Assembly: GCA_002502215.1 (NCBI GenBank)
Contig: DAPT01000084.1
Location: 1 to 10,053 of the forward strand
Direction: 5' to 3'
Length of the DNA: 10,053 nt
Source: Euryarchaeota archaeon UBA124
GTDB taxonomy: Archaea > Thermoplasmatota > Poseidoniia > Poseidoniales > Poseidoniaceae
Of the stretch, positions 1 through 5,746 are shown piece after piece. Position 1 is the first letter of the stretch; each line of letters begins with the position of its first letter. The notes under the pieces were generated by a model. It saw nothing but the letters and a program-made list of their open reading frames with translations, did not search any database and was not told the origin of the DNA. A program made the position numbers and the translations under genes.

Positions 1-708
1 CGTTTGGCGTACGTAGCTCCCAGATTCTGTCGGTGTCTTGCTCTCCCAATTGTTTAGGAAGAGTTCTTTTTGCTCAGAAGAGAGGCCCTCCCATGGGGAG
101 AGATTCCCTGCAGGTTCAATCAAGTCGACCCGGTACATTGTAACATCGAGTTCATCATCAATGACAAACAATTCGGCATCAATACCGAGATTGTTGGCTT
201 TTCTGCACCAGTCGAGCAAATTCCTCCAATCCAATTGGTCATGCGTTGTCGCTATCGCGACGGATGACTGGTAGGCTTCTTTCAAGTGATTGCGATCACG
301 ATGCCAACGCACCCCCCAAGCCAGTTGCTCACCATCAGGCCGATGGATGGTTGGAACAATCATCTCTCCTCCATTCCTCCCAACATCCATGATGATGGCT
401 TCATAGACCAATCGAGGATTTTTCATAAGTTCAGACTCAAGCCATTCGGCGTTTGGAAGTGGAACGTGTCGATGCCAATGACAAAACAACACTTCAGATG
501 CCGTAAGCGAAATCGACCCGTCAGCATGACGACGCCCTAGGGCACTTTTTTCATAAAGACGTGCTGAGAGTGGTGGATGGATTTTCCAAAAGGTTCCATC
601 CTCAGAAGGAGGTTGAATCTTACCTTCTTCCTGTTTTCCGGCTGATTCAAAATCCAACTCTCGCGATGTTCTTGCTCTCGGCTTGAACTTTCGCCGTTGC
701 CGGACCAT
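1..708 (-). CDS. endA: Probable tRNA-splicing endonuclease EndA, N-terminal part (cut by window edge)
   Basis: An open frame of about 236 codons runs from ATG at 708 to the window start without a stop, so the 3' part is missing. EndA removes introns from archaeal pre-tRNA at bulge-helix-bulge sites. Seen: a basic N-terminus (RQRRKFKPRAR), then ARLYEKSALGRR, then SLTASEVLF, which fits the LxLSxxEAlyL core of the EndA N-terminal domain. VYEAIMDVGRNGG follows in the place of VYxDLRxRG, and ELFVIDDELDVTMYRVD fits the late strand pattern LAVVDxxxdvTYyxV. The catalytic Tyr/His/Lys pattern is not evident here. That matches the degenerate first repeat of the two-repeat, homodimeric (alpha2) enzyme known from Archaeoglobus, with the catalytic repeat expected beyond the window. 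ATG 708 has AGGA about 9 bases upstream; an in-frame ATG at 732 would add eight residues. It is transcribed away from the operon starting at 797. The match is by motif memory only. Confidence 0.66.
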   Translation of the reverse strand, partial: MVRQRRKFKPRARTSRELDFESAGKQEEGKIQPPSEDGTFWKIHPPLSARLYEKSALGRRHADGSISLTASEVLFCHWHRHVPLPNAEWLESELMKNPRLVYEAIIMDVGRNGGEMIVPTIHRPDGEQLAWGVRWHRDRNHLKEAYQSSVAIATTHDQLDWRNLLDWCRKANNLGIDAELFVIDDELDVTMYRVDLIEPAGNLSPWEGLSSEQKELFLNNWESKTPTESGSYVRQT

Positions 709-796
709 GTTTCGTCCTATGATTCCCCCCATATTGTTGCGTCGATGACCGATTGTCCTAAGGACTACCACCCCGACATAGAAAACGGGGAGAAAC
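709..796. promoter_or_regulatory. Divergent intergenic region between endA and the wHTH/TerB operon
   Basis: These 88 bases separate two divergent start codons and must hold both promoters. Two small symmetries are visible. GTCCT-A-AGGAC at 755-765 is a perfect 5-base inverted repeat around one base. CCCCG at 771-775 pairs with CGGGG at 786-790 across ten bases, so the second arm covers part of the GGGGAG that precedes the ATG at 797. I cannot place a convincing TATA box for either gene. Since the first plus-strand gene encodes a winged-helix DNA-binding protein, 755-765 is a candidate autoregulatory site, but this is inference. Confidence 0.4.
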
Positions 797-1759
797 ATGG
801 TTAGCGGGTTCTTAGGAACACTTACCACAGAAGAGCGAACGCTTCTTCATCTGCTCGATCACCAACTCCCGGAAAACAACTGGGAAGCACCTATGGAACT
901 TACACAAGCTGGTATATCCGCTGCTGTGCATGTGCAAAGAAAGCATGTTCCAAGAACTCTAAAACGTCTTGAACAACAAGCATTTCTTAACACGACCAGC
1001 CGCCATGTCCCAGGTGCTCGTCAGCGACGTAGAGTCTATTCTCTGACAAGTGAAGGTCGAGAACGGGCTCAATCAATCCTCAACCGTGTGCAATCCACGG
1101 CTGTACAAAACAATGGTCAAACAGTCTTGTTGGAATCCCTCCTCTCTGGCTCACAAAACACTTTGGAAACACTTGCCCATATCGACGAACACATGGTTGT
1201 CCACTCGGACCCGGTTCTGTCCCCAGTTTCGCATCCCGAAGGTTCAGCATCACTCGATGCTCAGGCCGGTGAAGCCCTGGTTCGTCGTTTGTTTGCTCGA
1301 GCATGGCAAGATGGTCGAATAACCAAGGATGAGCAACTTTTGCTGAACGAGGTCGTTGATTTTCTCGGAATGCATCCCGATCGAGTCCGACGTCTTTCAA
1401 GCGAAGCACGGCGTGAGATTGATGTACCACCACCCGAAGAGATTTATTTGGATATGCTACGTCAAGCATTGGTTGACGGGATAATACATGAAGAAGAGGA
1501 GGTTCTTCTCCGTACTGTGCAAATTGCCTTCGACATTGATGCAAAGACACATCAACGAATCCTTAAACAGGCACAGCAGCAACCGTACAGGACGCCGGAA
1601 CTCGAAGCATATCGCTCAGTTTTACGAACAGCACTCATTGACGGTGTGATAACGAACGATGAATCCGCTATGCTTGAAACCCTGAGAAAAGAAATAAAGA
1701 TCACAGAACAGGAACACGCGATGTTAATTGCAGAATTACAAGATGGAATTGAGGGATAA
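797..1759 (+). CDS. Winged-helix protein with three TerB-like repeats
   Basis: 320 residues; function not known. Residues about 10-95 form a MarR-like archaeal winged helix: ELTQAGISAAVHVQRKHVPR is the HTH, followed by LKRLEQQAFL and a basic wing (GARQRRRVYSLTSEGRER). A linker (about 100-155) leads to three tandem repeats, each with a helix ending in A, then D-G-x-I-x-x-(D/E)-E and a leucine-rich helix: QDGRITKDE at 171-179, VDGIIHEEE at 226-234 and IDGVITNDE at 281-289. The DG pairs sit at 172, 227 and 282, a period of exactly 55 residues. The DG-x-I-xx-DE pattern is typical of TerB-like domains (tellurite-resistance TerB/DjlA family). Start ATG 797 has GGGGAG five bases upstream. It heads an operon, with the next gene two bases after its stop. 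I infer a DNA-binding regulator or scaffold whose repeats sense an ion or partner. No membrane segment is seen. Confidence 0.75.
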   Translation: MVSGFLGTLTTEERTLLHLLDHQLPENNWEAPMELTQAGISAAVHVQRKHVPRTLKRLEQQAFLNTTSRHVPGARQRRRVYSLTSEGRERAQSILNRVQSTAVQNNGQTVLLESLLSGSQNTLETLAHIDEHMVVHSDPVLSPVSHPEGSASLDAQAGEALVRRLFARAWQDGRITKDEQLLLNEVVDFLGMHPDRVRRLSSEARREIDVPPPEEIYLDMLRQALVDGIIHEEEEVLLRTVQIAFDIDAKTHQRILKQAQQQPYRTPELEAYRSVLRTALIDGVITNDESAMLETLRKEIKITEQEHAMLIAELQDGIEG

Positions 1760-1761
1760 TT

Positions 1762-2823
1762 ATGGGTATGAGTGATGATGACGCAAAAGTTCACGACGCT
1801 TTGAAAAAATTGGAACGTGGTTTGAAAAATATGAAGCCGTCAAATGTGCTTCTCGTAGGCGACATCATGATGGATTGTTACATCCATGGCTTTGCCAACA
1901 ACTTGAACTCTCGAGCACCTGTGCCTGTCCTGAAGGAAATTTCTCGAGATGTGGATGTTGGTGCAGCCGCTCACGTTGCCCGGGGACTCGACTCTTTGGG
2001 ATTAAAGAGCCGATTGCATGGCGTGGTTGGTGATGACGATTCAGGACTAGCTATCCTCGAAATGCTCGAGCAAGAAGGTGTGGACACATCTGGGATAGCG
2101 GTTCTTGAGGATAGGATAACCACGGTCAAAACACGTCTACTGGGTGCACGTGAAGGATTGGTGAAAGGAGAGCAACTTCTCCTCCGATGGGACATTGAGG
2201 ATGATGAACCAATTCCGTCTTCAGCATTGACAAGCCTCATCGATCGGACGATTGAGTCAATACCGAATTCATCGTGTCTGATTCTCTCGGACTACGGACT
2301 CGGAGTTCTTGATGATAAGGGCGCAGAGCGACTCATTGCAGCAGCTAAGAAGCACAATGTGCCAATCATTGCCGATCCGAAGTTAACTGGACTGCATAGA
2401 ACACAAGGTGTTGATTGGGTTTTGTTCCAGTCCAAAGGGCTGGAATTAATGCGCCGAAGACTGGGTGCTGCAACTGGTTCCGAAGCAGCATCAATTCTGC
2501 TTGAAACTAATGGGTGGGAGCATTTATTGATCCTTGAAGGCCAAGATGGTGTGACAATCCACTCCAAGGGAGAAAACACCGTGCACGTCGAATGCTTGCT
2601 TGAAGAAATTAAACAAATGATTGGTTTAATTGATGCCGCTGCAGTGGCTGTTGCAACAGCAATTACTCTCAATCTATCGGTTGAAGAAACCGCCCAATTG
2701 GCAAATGCAGCGAGTGAATGCATTCTGATTGCAGATCGAACCGATCGGTTCGTTCTACGCTTGGACGATATGATTGACCGTATTGGAGAAATAGCTTGGT
2801 CTCTGCAAGTTTCGAAGCGTTAA
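1762..2823 (+). CDS. PfkB/HldE-like sugar kinase homologue with degenerate active site
   Basis: 353 residues with the ribokinase/PfkB fold. It is closest by eye to the kinase domain of HldE/RfaE (heptose 7-phosphate kinase), without the cytidylyltransferase domain. Landmarks in order: VLLVGDIMMDCYIHG (29-43), RAPVPVLKE (51-59), VGAAAHVARGL (66-76), GVVGDDDSG (87-95), EGVDTSGI (105-112), LSDYGLGVL (175-183), ADPK (204-207) and LILEGQDGV (256-264). Key motifs are changed. GGAANVA of the substrate-binding glycine motif has become GAAAHVA (67-73). The TPNxxE-like segment reads LFQSKGLE (221-228). The anion-hole motif DTGAGD has become MIGLID (286-291), which keeps only the catalytic-base Asp291 and one Gly. 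The downstream helix (LSVEETAQLANAA) aligns without a gap, so this is substitution, not a frameshift. It may be an inactive kinase or one with altered chemistry. The frame starts two bases after the upstream stop; ATG 1768 is an alternative start. Confidence 0.85.
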   Translation: MGMSDDDAKVHDALKKLERGLKNMKPSNVLLVGDIMMDCYIHGFANNLNSRAPVPVLKEISRDVDVGAAAHVARGLDSLGLKSRLHGVVGDDDSGLAILEMLEQEGVDTSGIAVLEDRITTVKTRLLGAREGLVKGEQLLLRWDIEDDEPIPSSALTSLIDRTIESIPNSSCLILSDYGLGVLDDKGAERLIAAAKKHNVPIIADPKLTGLHRTQGVDWVLFQSKGLELMRRRLGAATGSEAASILLETNGWEHLLILEGQDGVTIHSKGENTVHVECLLEEIKQMIGLIDAAAVAVATAITLNLSVEETAQLANAASECILIADRTDRFVLRLDDMIDRIGEIAWSLQVSKR

Positions 2824-2824
2824 G

Positions 2825-3319
2825 GTGAATCAATTGAGTTCGTGGCCGAGGCCGACTACAGCCGATGTTGGTTTGCGTTCCTTTGCGATGACTCGAGCAA
2901 GATTGTTTGAAGAGACGGCTCTCGGTATGCAATCCTATTTGTTGGCAGCCCCAATCCCTAAAGATGCAATCCATCATTCAGCCGTTTGGACGGTTCATGT
3001 ACCTGCTCATGATGACTCAAGCGGTTTGTTGCTTGTAAAGTGGCTAGAAGAGGTACTGTTTATGGACGAAGTTGAAGAGAAGTGGCTCGTTGATAGTGCA
3101 GTGAAAATTCAGGAACATGAAAAAGCACTGCATCTGGAAGCACAAGTTCGGTGGGTCGAATCGAATTGCATTGAAAAAGAGGTGGAAATAAAAGCAGTCA
3201 CTCGGCAAGACCTCGTTGTAACAGAAATTGATTATGGTGAAACACTCCACTCACCGTGGAGTGAAGTGCCAACCTTCGAAGGGCCAGGGTGGTACAGCGA
3301 TGTTGTATTCGACATATAG
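2825..3319 (+). CDS. Archease, RtcB RNA ligase cofactor
   Basis: 164 residues, archease family. In archaea and metazoa archease activates the tRNA ligase RtcB by promoting guanylylation and turnover, so it acts in tRNA splicing and RNA repair. Seen: TADVG (12-16) with the conserved Asp14; LFEETALGM (27-35); LLLVKWLEEVLFMDE (68-82); EIKAVT (121-126) with the conserved Lys123; and a C-terminal VVFDI (160-164) with Asp163. These are the family's metal-site and functional positions as I recall them. Differences: the usual His before TAD is Thr (PTTAD), KAVTYH is KAVTRQ, and about 15 extra residues (around 137-153) lengthen the loop before the last strand. The start is GTG at 2825, one base after the upstream stop, so it is almost certainly cotranscribed with the kinase homologue. 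No RtcB is in the window. The frame ends exactly where the opposing SRP RNA ends. Confidence 0.9.
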   Translation: MNQLSSWPRPTTADVGLRSFAMTRARLFEETALGMQSYLLAAPIPKDAIHHSAVWTVHVPAHDDSSGLLLVKWLEEVLFMDEVEEKWLVDSAVKIQEHEKALHLEAQVRWVESNCIEKEVEIKAVTRQDLVVTEIDYGETLHSPWSEVPTFEGPGWYSDVVFDI

Positions 3320-3619
3320 GTGGGAATCCCTGGGTGGACGCTCGTACCCATAGGCCGTATCTGCACACTTCCTCCGTCCCGGATCCCCACAGCACCCATG
3401 GCCCCAGGTAGGGATGCTCCGTTCCCGGCCTGACCTGTTCCCCCGGTTATTTGATTCCCGTTTCCCTCCGGAAACGGTTCACGACACCCGGATCATGTGG
3501 GGGCGAGACATCTACGTCCGCATGCAGGAACCCACGAGCCGCTTTCGCCGCCCCAAGGCATTCAGCCCACCATGAAGACGATTTGTGGTGTAGGGTACGC
3601 CTAGCTCCCCGCCTATCCC
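3320..3619 (-). ncRNA. ffs: Signal recognition particle RNA (archaeal 7S RNA)
   Basis: About 300 bases of GC-rich sequence that is non-coding on both strands. Read on the minus strand it has the landmarks of archaeal SRP RNA. The 5' Alu part (about 3608-3550) has GGGGAGCUAGGCGUACCCUA followed by GGGCUGAAUGCC, like the Pyrococcus 5' domain. Helix 6 is a perfect 8-base-pair stem with a GGAG tetraloop (3458-3477, loop 3466-3469), the SRP19-binding hairpin. Helix 8 carries the almost invariant SRP54-binding core, GGUCAGGCCGGGAACGGAGC (about 3417-3436), with a GGGA tetraloop. The ends UGGGA (near 3616-3620) and UCCCA (3321-3325) can pair as helix 1, which sets the ends to within a few bases. The RNA scaffolds SRP54 and SRP19 for cotranslational targeting of membrane and secreted proteins. 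A TATA-like element lies about 26 bases upstream of the inferred 5' end. Confidence 0.95.
3458..3477 (-). other. SRP RNA helix 6 hairpin with GGAG tetraloop
   Basis: On the minus strand CCGUUUCC, loop GGAG, then GGAAACGG form an uninterrupted 8-base-pair stem. GNAR tetraloops at the tip of helix 6 are the known binding point of SRP19, so this element identifies the S domain and the strand. Confidence 0.9.
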
Positions 3620-3638
3620 ATTCGGTCCTGCAACATGC

Positions 3639-3651
3639 TCTATTTCAAGCA
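3639..3651 (-). promoter_or_regulatory. TATA-like element of the SRP RNA gene
   Basis: The minus strand reads GCTTGAAATAGAG, with the A/T core at 3641-3647. Its centre is about 26 bases before the inferred 5' end near 3618, the usual archaeal TATA-to-start distance. It lies just 3' of the ccmE stop codon (3665-3667), so the RNA probably has its own promoter and need not rely on readthrough from pyrD-ccmE. Confidence 0.45.
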
Positions 3652-3664
3652 AACGATGTTGATT

Positions 3665-4051
3665 TCAGACCTCTTCCTCATATTTTGAAGGACAAGAGGT
3701 CTTGATTACGTCTGCTTCAACGACATAAACTCCATCAGAAGTCTTGAACAAACCTTCTGCATAGACCGTACGATTATCTCCGAGACCGTTTGAAATCGAT
3801 CCAGCGTTTGAATAATCCACGACCAATGTAAACTCAGCGCCTTCAAGAACGAACGTCATTGTTGACTCATTGATGCTTCCATCGCGTATTTCTCCGCGGA
3901 CTGCAACTTCTTCATCAATGTGGTCTGTTTTGTTTTCGATCAATTGATCGACGGTGAGGGTGGGTGCAGGCGCTTGTAGGAAAACAGTACCTAACACTGC
4001 GACAGTAACCACTGTTCCTATGAGGAGCAGGCGATTACGATAGGAGAGCAT
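3665..4051 (-). CDS. ccmE: Cytochrome c maturation haem chaperone CcmE, CxxxY type
   Basis: 128 residues from ATG 4051. CcmE is a membrane-anchored OB-fold protein that takes haem from CcmABCD and passes it to CcmF/H for attachment to apocytochrome c outside the membrane. Seen: a short basic start (MLSYRNR), one hydrophobic anchor (LLLIGTVVTVAVLGTVFLQA, about residues 7-26), and an OB-fold beta domain (EVAVRGEIRDG, MTFVLEGAEFTLVVDY, NRTVYAEGLFKTSDGVYVVEA). It ends with IKTSCPSKYEEEV. The haem-binding position is Cys120 in C-P-S-K-Y, not the His of the HxxxY motif of E. coli; this CxxxY form is known from archaea and some sulfate reducers. An upstream in-frame ATG at 4090 gives 141 residues. 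I prefer 4051 because the anchor then starts at the terminus and a TATA-like element lies about 30 bases upstream. No other ccm gene is in the window. Confidence 0.88.
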   Translation of the reverse strand: MLSYRNRLLLIGTVVTVAVLGTVFLQAPAPTLTVDQLIENKTDHIDEEVAVRGEIRDGSINESTMTFVLEGAEFTLVVDYSNAGSISNGLGDNRTVYAEGLFKTSDGVYVVEADVIKTSCPSKYEEEV

Positions 4052-4078
4052 AGTATCATGTGGACCTAGAAGACTTCC

Positions 4079-4087
4079 ATATTTGAA
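4079..4087 (-). promoter_or_regulatory. TATA-like element before ccmE
   Basis: The minus strand reads TTCAAATAT, centred about 32 bases before the ATG at 4051. Transcription would begin about five bases before that codon, giving a nearly leaderless message. The element would lie inside the coding region if the ATG at 4090 were used. Confidence 0.4.
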
Positions 4088-4103
4088 CATCTGCTCGGAA
4101 GAA

Positions 4104-5201
4104 TTAACGATGATAGGCTCCTACAGCATCATCAATGGATTCAAATTCGGAATCTCTTAGTTTCCTATGCAAACCGTGGACAATTGATTTGGTCAAACTT
4201 GGGCCTTCGAAAACAAACCCTGCATAAGCTTGCAGCAACGATGCACCTGCTGTTATTTTTTCCCATGCGTCATCTGCATTCATGATGCCTCCAACCCCAA
4301 CAATCGGAAGTTGGCCTTTTGTGTAAGCATAGATGTGACGTATCATGTTTGTACTCCTATCTTTTACTGGCAAACCTGAGCATCCTCCTTGCTCGACGTA
4401 GACAGGGTGTTTTTTGTTCGGTCGCGAGAGGGTTGTATTCGTAGCTATGATTCCATCGATTTGGCTTTGAATTGCAGCATCGACAATTGCCTCAAGTTCC
4501 TCATCAGATAAGTCGGGTGCGACTTTGATCAGGATTGGTTTCCTCCTTTCACCGTGTAAATCAGCACATTGCTGATTGACTTCGATGCATGAATCAAGAA
4601 TGCCAGTCAAATGATCACCGTGCTGTAATTCTCTCAAACCCGGTGTATTTGGTGACGATACATTGATGACAAAAACATCCACAAAAGGCCACATGCGTTT
4701 GAGACTGGTCGAATAATCGAATCTTGCTTCTTCAAGTGGCGTAATTTTCGATTTCCCCAAATTTGCCCAGACTGGTATATTTTGCTTACCAGCTTTTTGC
4801 AGAGTTGTGACAATCCTTTCGCTACCAGGATTGTTGAATCCCATACGGTTGACTAGGGCTCGATCGGCCCCGTGACGAAACATTCGTGGTTTTGGATTAC
4901 CATCTTGCTCATGCATCGTGACCCCACCGATTTCAGAAAAAGCCAGTCCGATGGATTCCCAACCGCGAAGGGCTTCGGCTTTCTTGTCCATACCAGCAGC
5001 GAGGCCAAATGGGTGGTCATAATCCTGACCGAAGCAATGGATTTTCAACGATTTCTTTGGTTTGTAAAGCAGACGGAGAACGAACCGAAACATTGGGTTG
5101 GAGGAGGCGAATCTCAACATCAACAACGAACGGGAATGAGCCTTCTCTGAATCTTGAACAGCAATGATGGGCCTAGAAAACCATCGAAAGAGTCTGCCCA
5201 T
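4104..5201 (-). CDS. pyrD: Dihydroorotate dehydrogenase, class 2 (quinone-dependent)
   Basis: 365 residues. PyrD oxidises dihydroorotate to orotate, the fourth step of UMP synthesis. Class 2 enzymes bind the membrane and pass electrons through FMN to quinone. Seen: an N-terminal helical segment (about 1-45, with DSEKAH matching the DPExAH of class 2 enzymes), FGLAAGMDKKAEA (65-77), GFNNPG (121-126), INVSSPNTPGLR (179-190) with the class 2 catalytic base as Ser183 (class 1 uses Cys), LIKVAPDL (224-231), ATNTT (253-257), and VGVGGI with AGASLLQAYAGFVFEGP (301-334) for the FMN phosphate. The N-terminal extension and the serine together place it in class 2. ATG 5201 is supported because the AH-containing helix needs it. 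ccmE follows on the same strand, 52 bases after the stop if it starts at 4051. Many archaea use class 1B instead, so this gene may have been acquired from bacteria long ago. Confidence 0.95.
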   Translation of the reverse strand: MGRLFRWFSRPIIAVQDSEKAHSRSLLMLRFASSNPMFRFVLRLLYKPKKSLKIHCFGQDYDHPFGLAAGMDKKAEALRGWESIGLAFSEIGGVTMHEQDGNPKPRMFRHGADRALVNRMGFNNPGSERIVTTLQKAGKQNIPVWANLGKSKITPLEEARFDYSTSLKRMWPFVDVFVINVSSPNTPGLRELQHGDHLTGILDSCIEVNQQCADLHGERRKPILIKVAPDLSDEELEAIVDAAIQSQIDGIIATNTTLSRPNKKHPVYVEQGGCSGLPVKDRSTNMIRHIYAYTKGQLPIVGVGGIMNADDAWEKITAGASLLQAYAGFVFEGPSLTKSIVHGLHRKLRDSEFESIDDAVGAYHR

Positions 5202-5252
5202 GGCATCTGGTCGAACCGATATCCTTCAATCCTTGCGCTTCCTCCGTACGAC
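5202..5252. promoter_or_regulatory. Short divergent promoter region, pyrD / unrecognised gene
   Basis: Fifty-one bases lie between the pyrD start (5201, minus) and the chosen start of the plus-strand gene (5253). The only A/T-rich candidate is around GATATCC (5218-5224), a partly symmetric site that could serve either direction. No clear TATA box is seen. Confidence 0.3.
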
Positions 5253-5684
5253 ATGGAGGAGAATTCTCGACGTTGGTTAGCACTTCGCGAAGCAGGTCGT
5301 AGGATTCTTGTCGCAGACAATCTCGAGGTTTTTGTGCCTCAATCGGAGGTAGAGAAGTGGAATCGTCTGGTGTTGAATATGGCCGATTCAATGCCGCAAC
5401 GGTTGGAATTCCCGATAATCAAGGTAGGAGGCTTTTCAGCATCGATACGAGAAAGGGCCATCTTCCACATTGGAACGACGCCTCCAATGGAATTGGACTG
5501 TCTTTGGTTGCCCTACGAAGCGAGTAAGACACTTCATGATATCATACAAATGTGTTCTGAATTGTTGCTTGCGGGTTATCCTGGGTGCAGTGGGTGTGGA
5601 TATCGAGTTGAAGAACAGGAATGGGATGAAACAGAACATCGAAAACAGTTACAAAATTTTGATGATGAATCGCAGATAACATAA
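5253..5684 (+). CDS. Unrecognised 143-residue protein
   Basis: I do not recognise this protein. From ATG 5253 it reads MEENSRRWLALREAGRRILV, a charged N-terminal helix, then alternating beta-like and helical stretches (RLEFPIIKVGG; ERAIFHIGTTPPMELDCLWL; a helix around KTLHDIIQMCSELLLAG). A single GCSGCGY near residue 110 has two Cys two residues apart, too few for a self-contained zinc ribbon, and the tail is acidic and polar. No signal peptide or membrane segment is seen. The frame stays open upstream to a TTG at 5154, but that start would overlap the divergent pyrD gene by 48 bases, and pyrD needs its full N-terminus. I therefore chose the ATG. The stop codon lies in the loop of a hairpin, and topoisomerase follows 62 bases later on the same strand. 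Coding is likely from frame length and amino-acid makeup. Confidence 0.6.
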   Translation: MEENSRRWLALREAGRRILVADNLEVFVPQSEVEKWNRLVLNMADSMPQRLEFPIIKVGGFSASIRERAIFHIGTTPPMELDCLWLPYEASKTLHDIIQMCSELLLAGYPGCSGCGYRVEEQEWDETEHRKQLQNFDDESQIT

Positions 5685-5700
5685 GTTATCTGTTTAATTT
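5673..5700 (+). terminator. Hairpin overlapping the stop codon, followed by a T-rich run
   Basis: CAGATAAC (5673-5680), loop ATAA (5681-5684) and GTTATCTG (5685-5692) form a perfect 8-base-pair stem; TTTAATTT follows at 5693-5700. The TAA stop codon (5682-5684) lies in the loop. The stem is A/T-rich and so fairly weak. The T-rich tail may instead, or also, be the TATA element of the topoisomerase gene, whose ATG is at 5747. Confidence 0.5.
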
Positions 5701-5746
5701 CAACTCTGGCGAGCCTTCAAGTACAGTCGACAAACCCATTGAAAAC

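Noticed and set aside
38..540. Small plus-strand frames near the left edge
   Set aside because: They are antisense to the unbroken minus-strand EndA-like frame, which has matching motifs.
1080..1550. 156-codon minus-strand frame
   Set aside because: It lies inside the wHTH/TerB gene, whose frame has clear domain motifs; the opposite translation has none.
797..1759. EF-hand calcium sites in the three DG-x-I repeats
   Set aside because: The repeats share DGxI with EF-hands but lack the preceding DxD ligands and the loop spacing; TerB-like repeats fit better.
3451..3705. Open frame on the plus strand across the SRP RNA region
   Set aside because: The sequence is a structured RNA on the minus strand; the translation is Pro/Ala/Arg/His-rich without any family pattern.
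5154..5252. N-terminal extension of the unrecognised gene from TTG at 5154
   Set aside because: It would overlap the divergent pyrD coding start, whose N-terminal helix is needed for class 2 enzymes.
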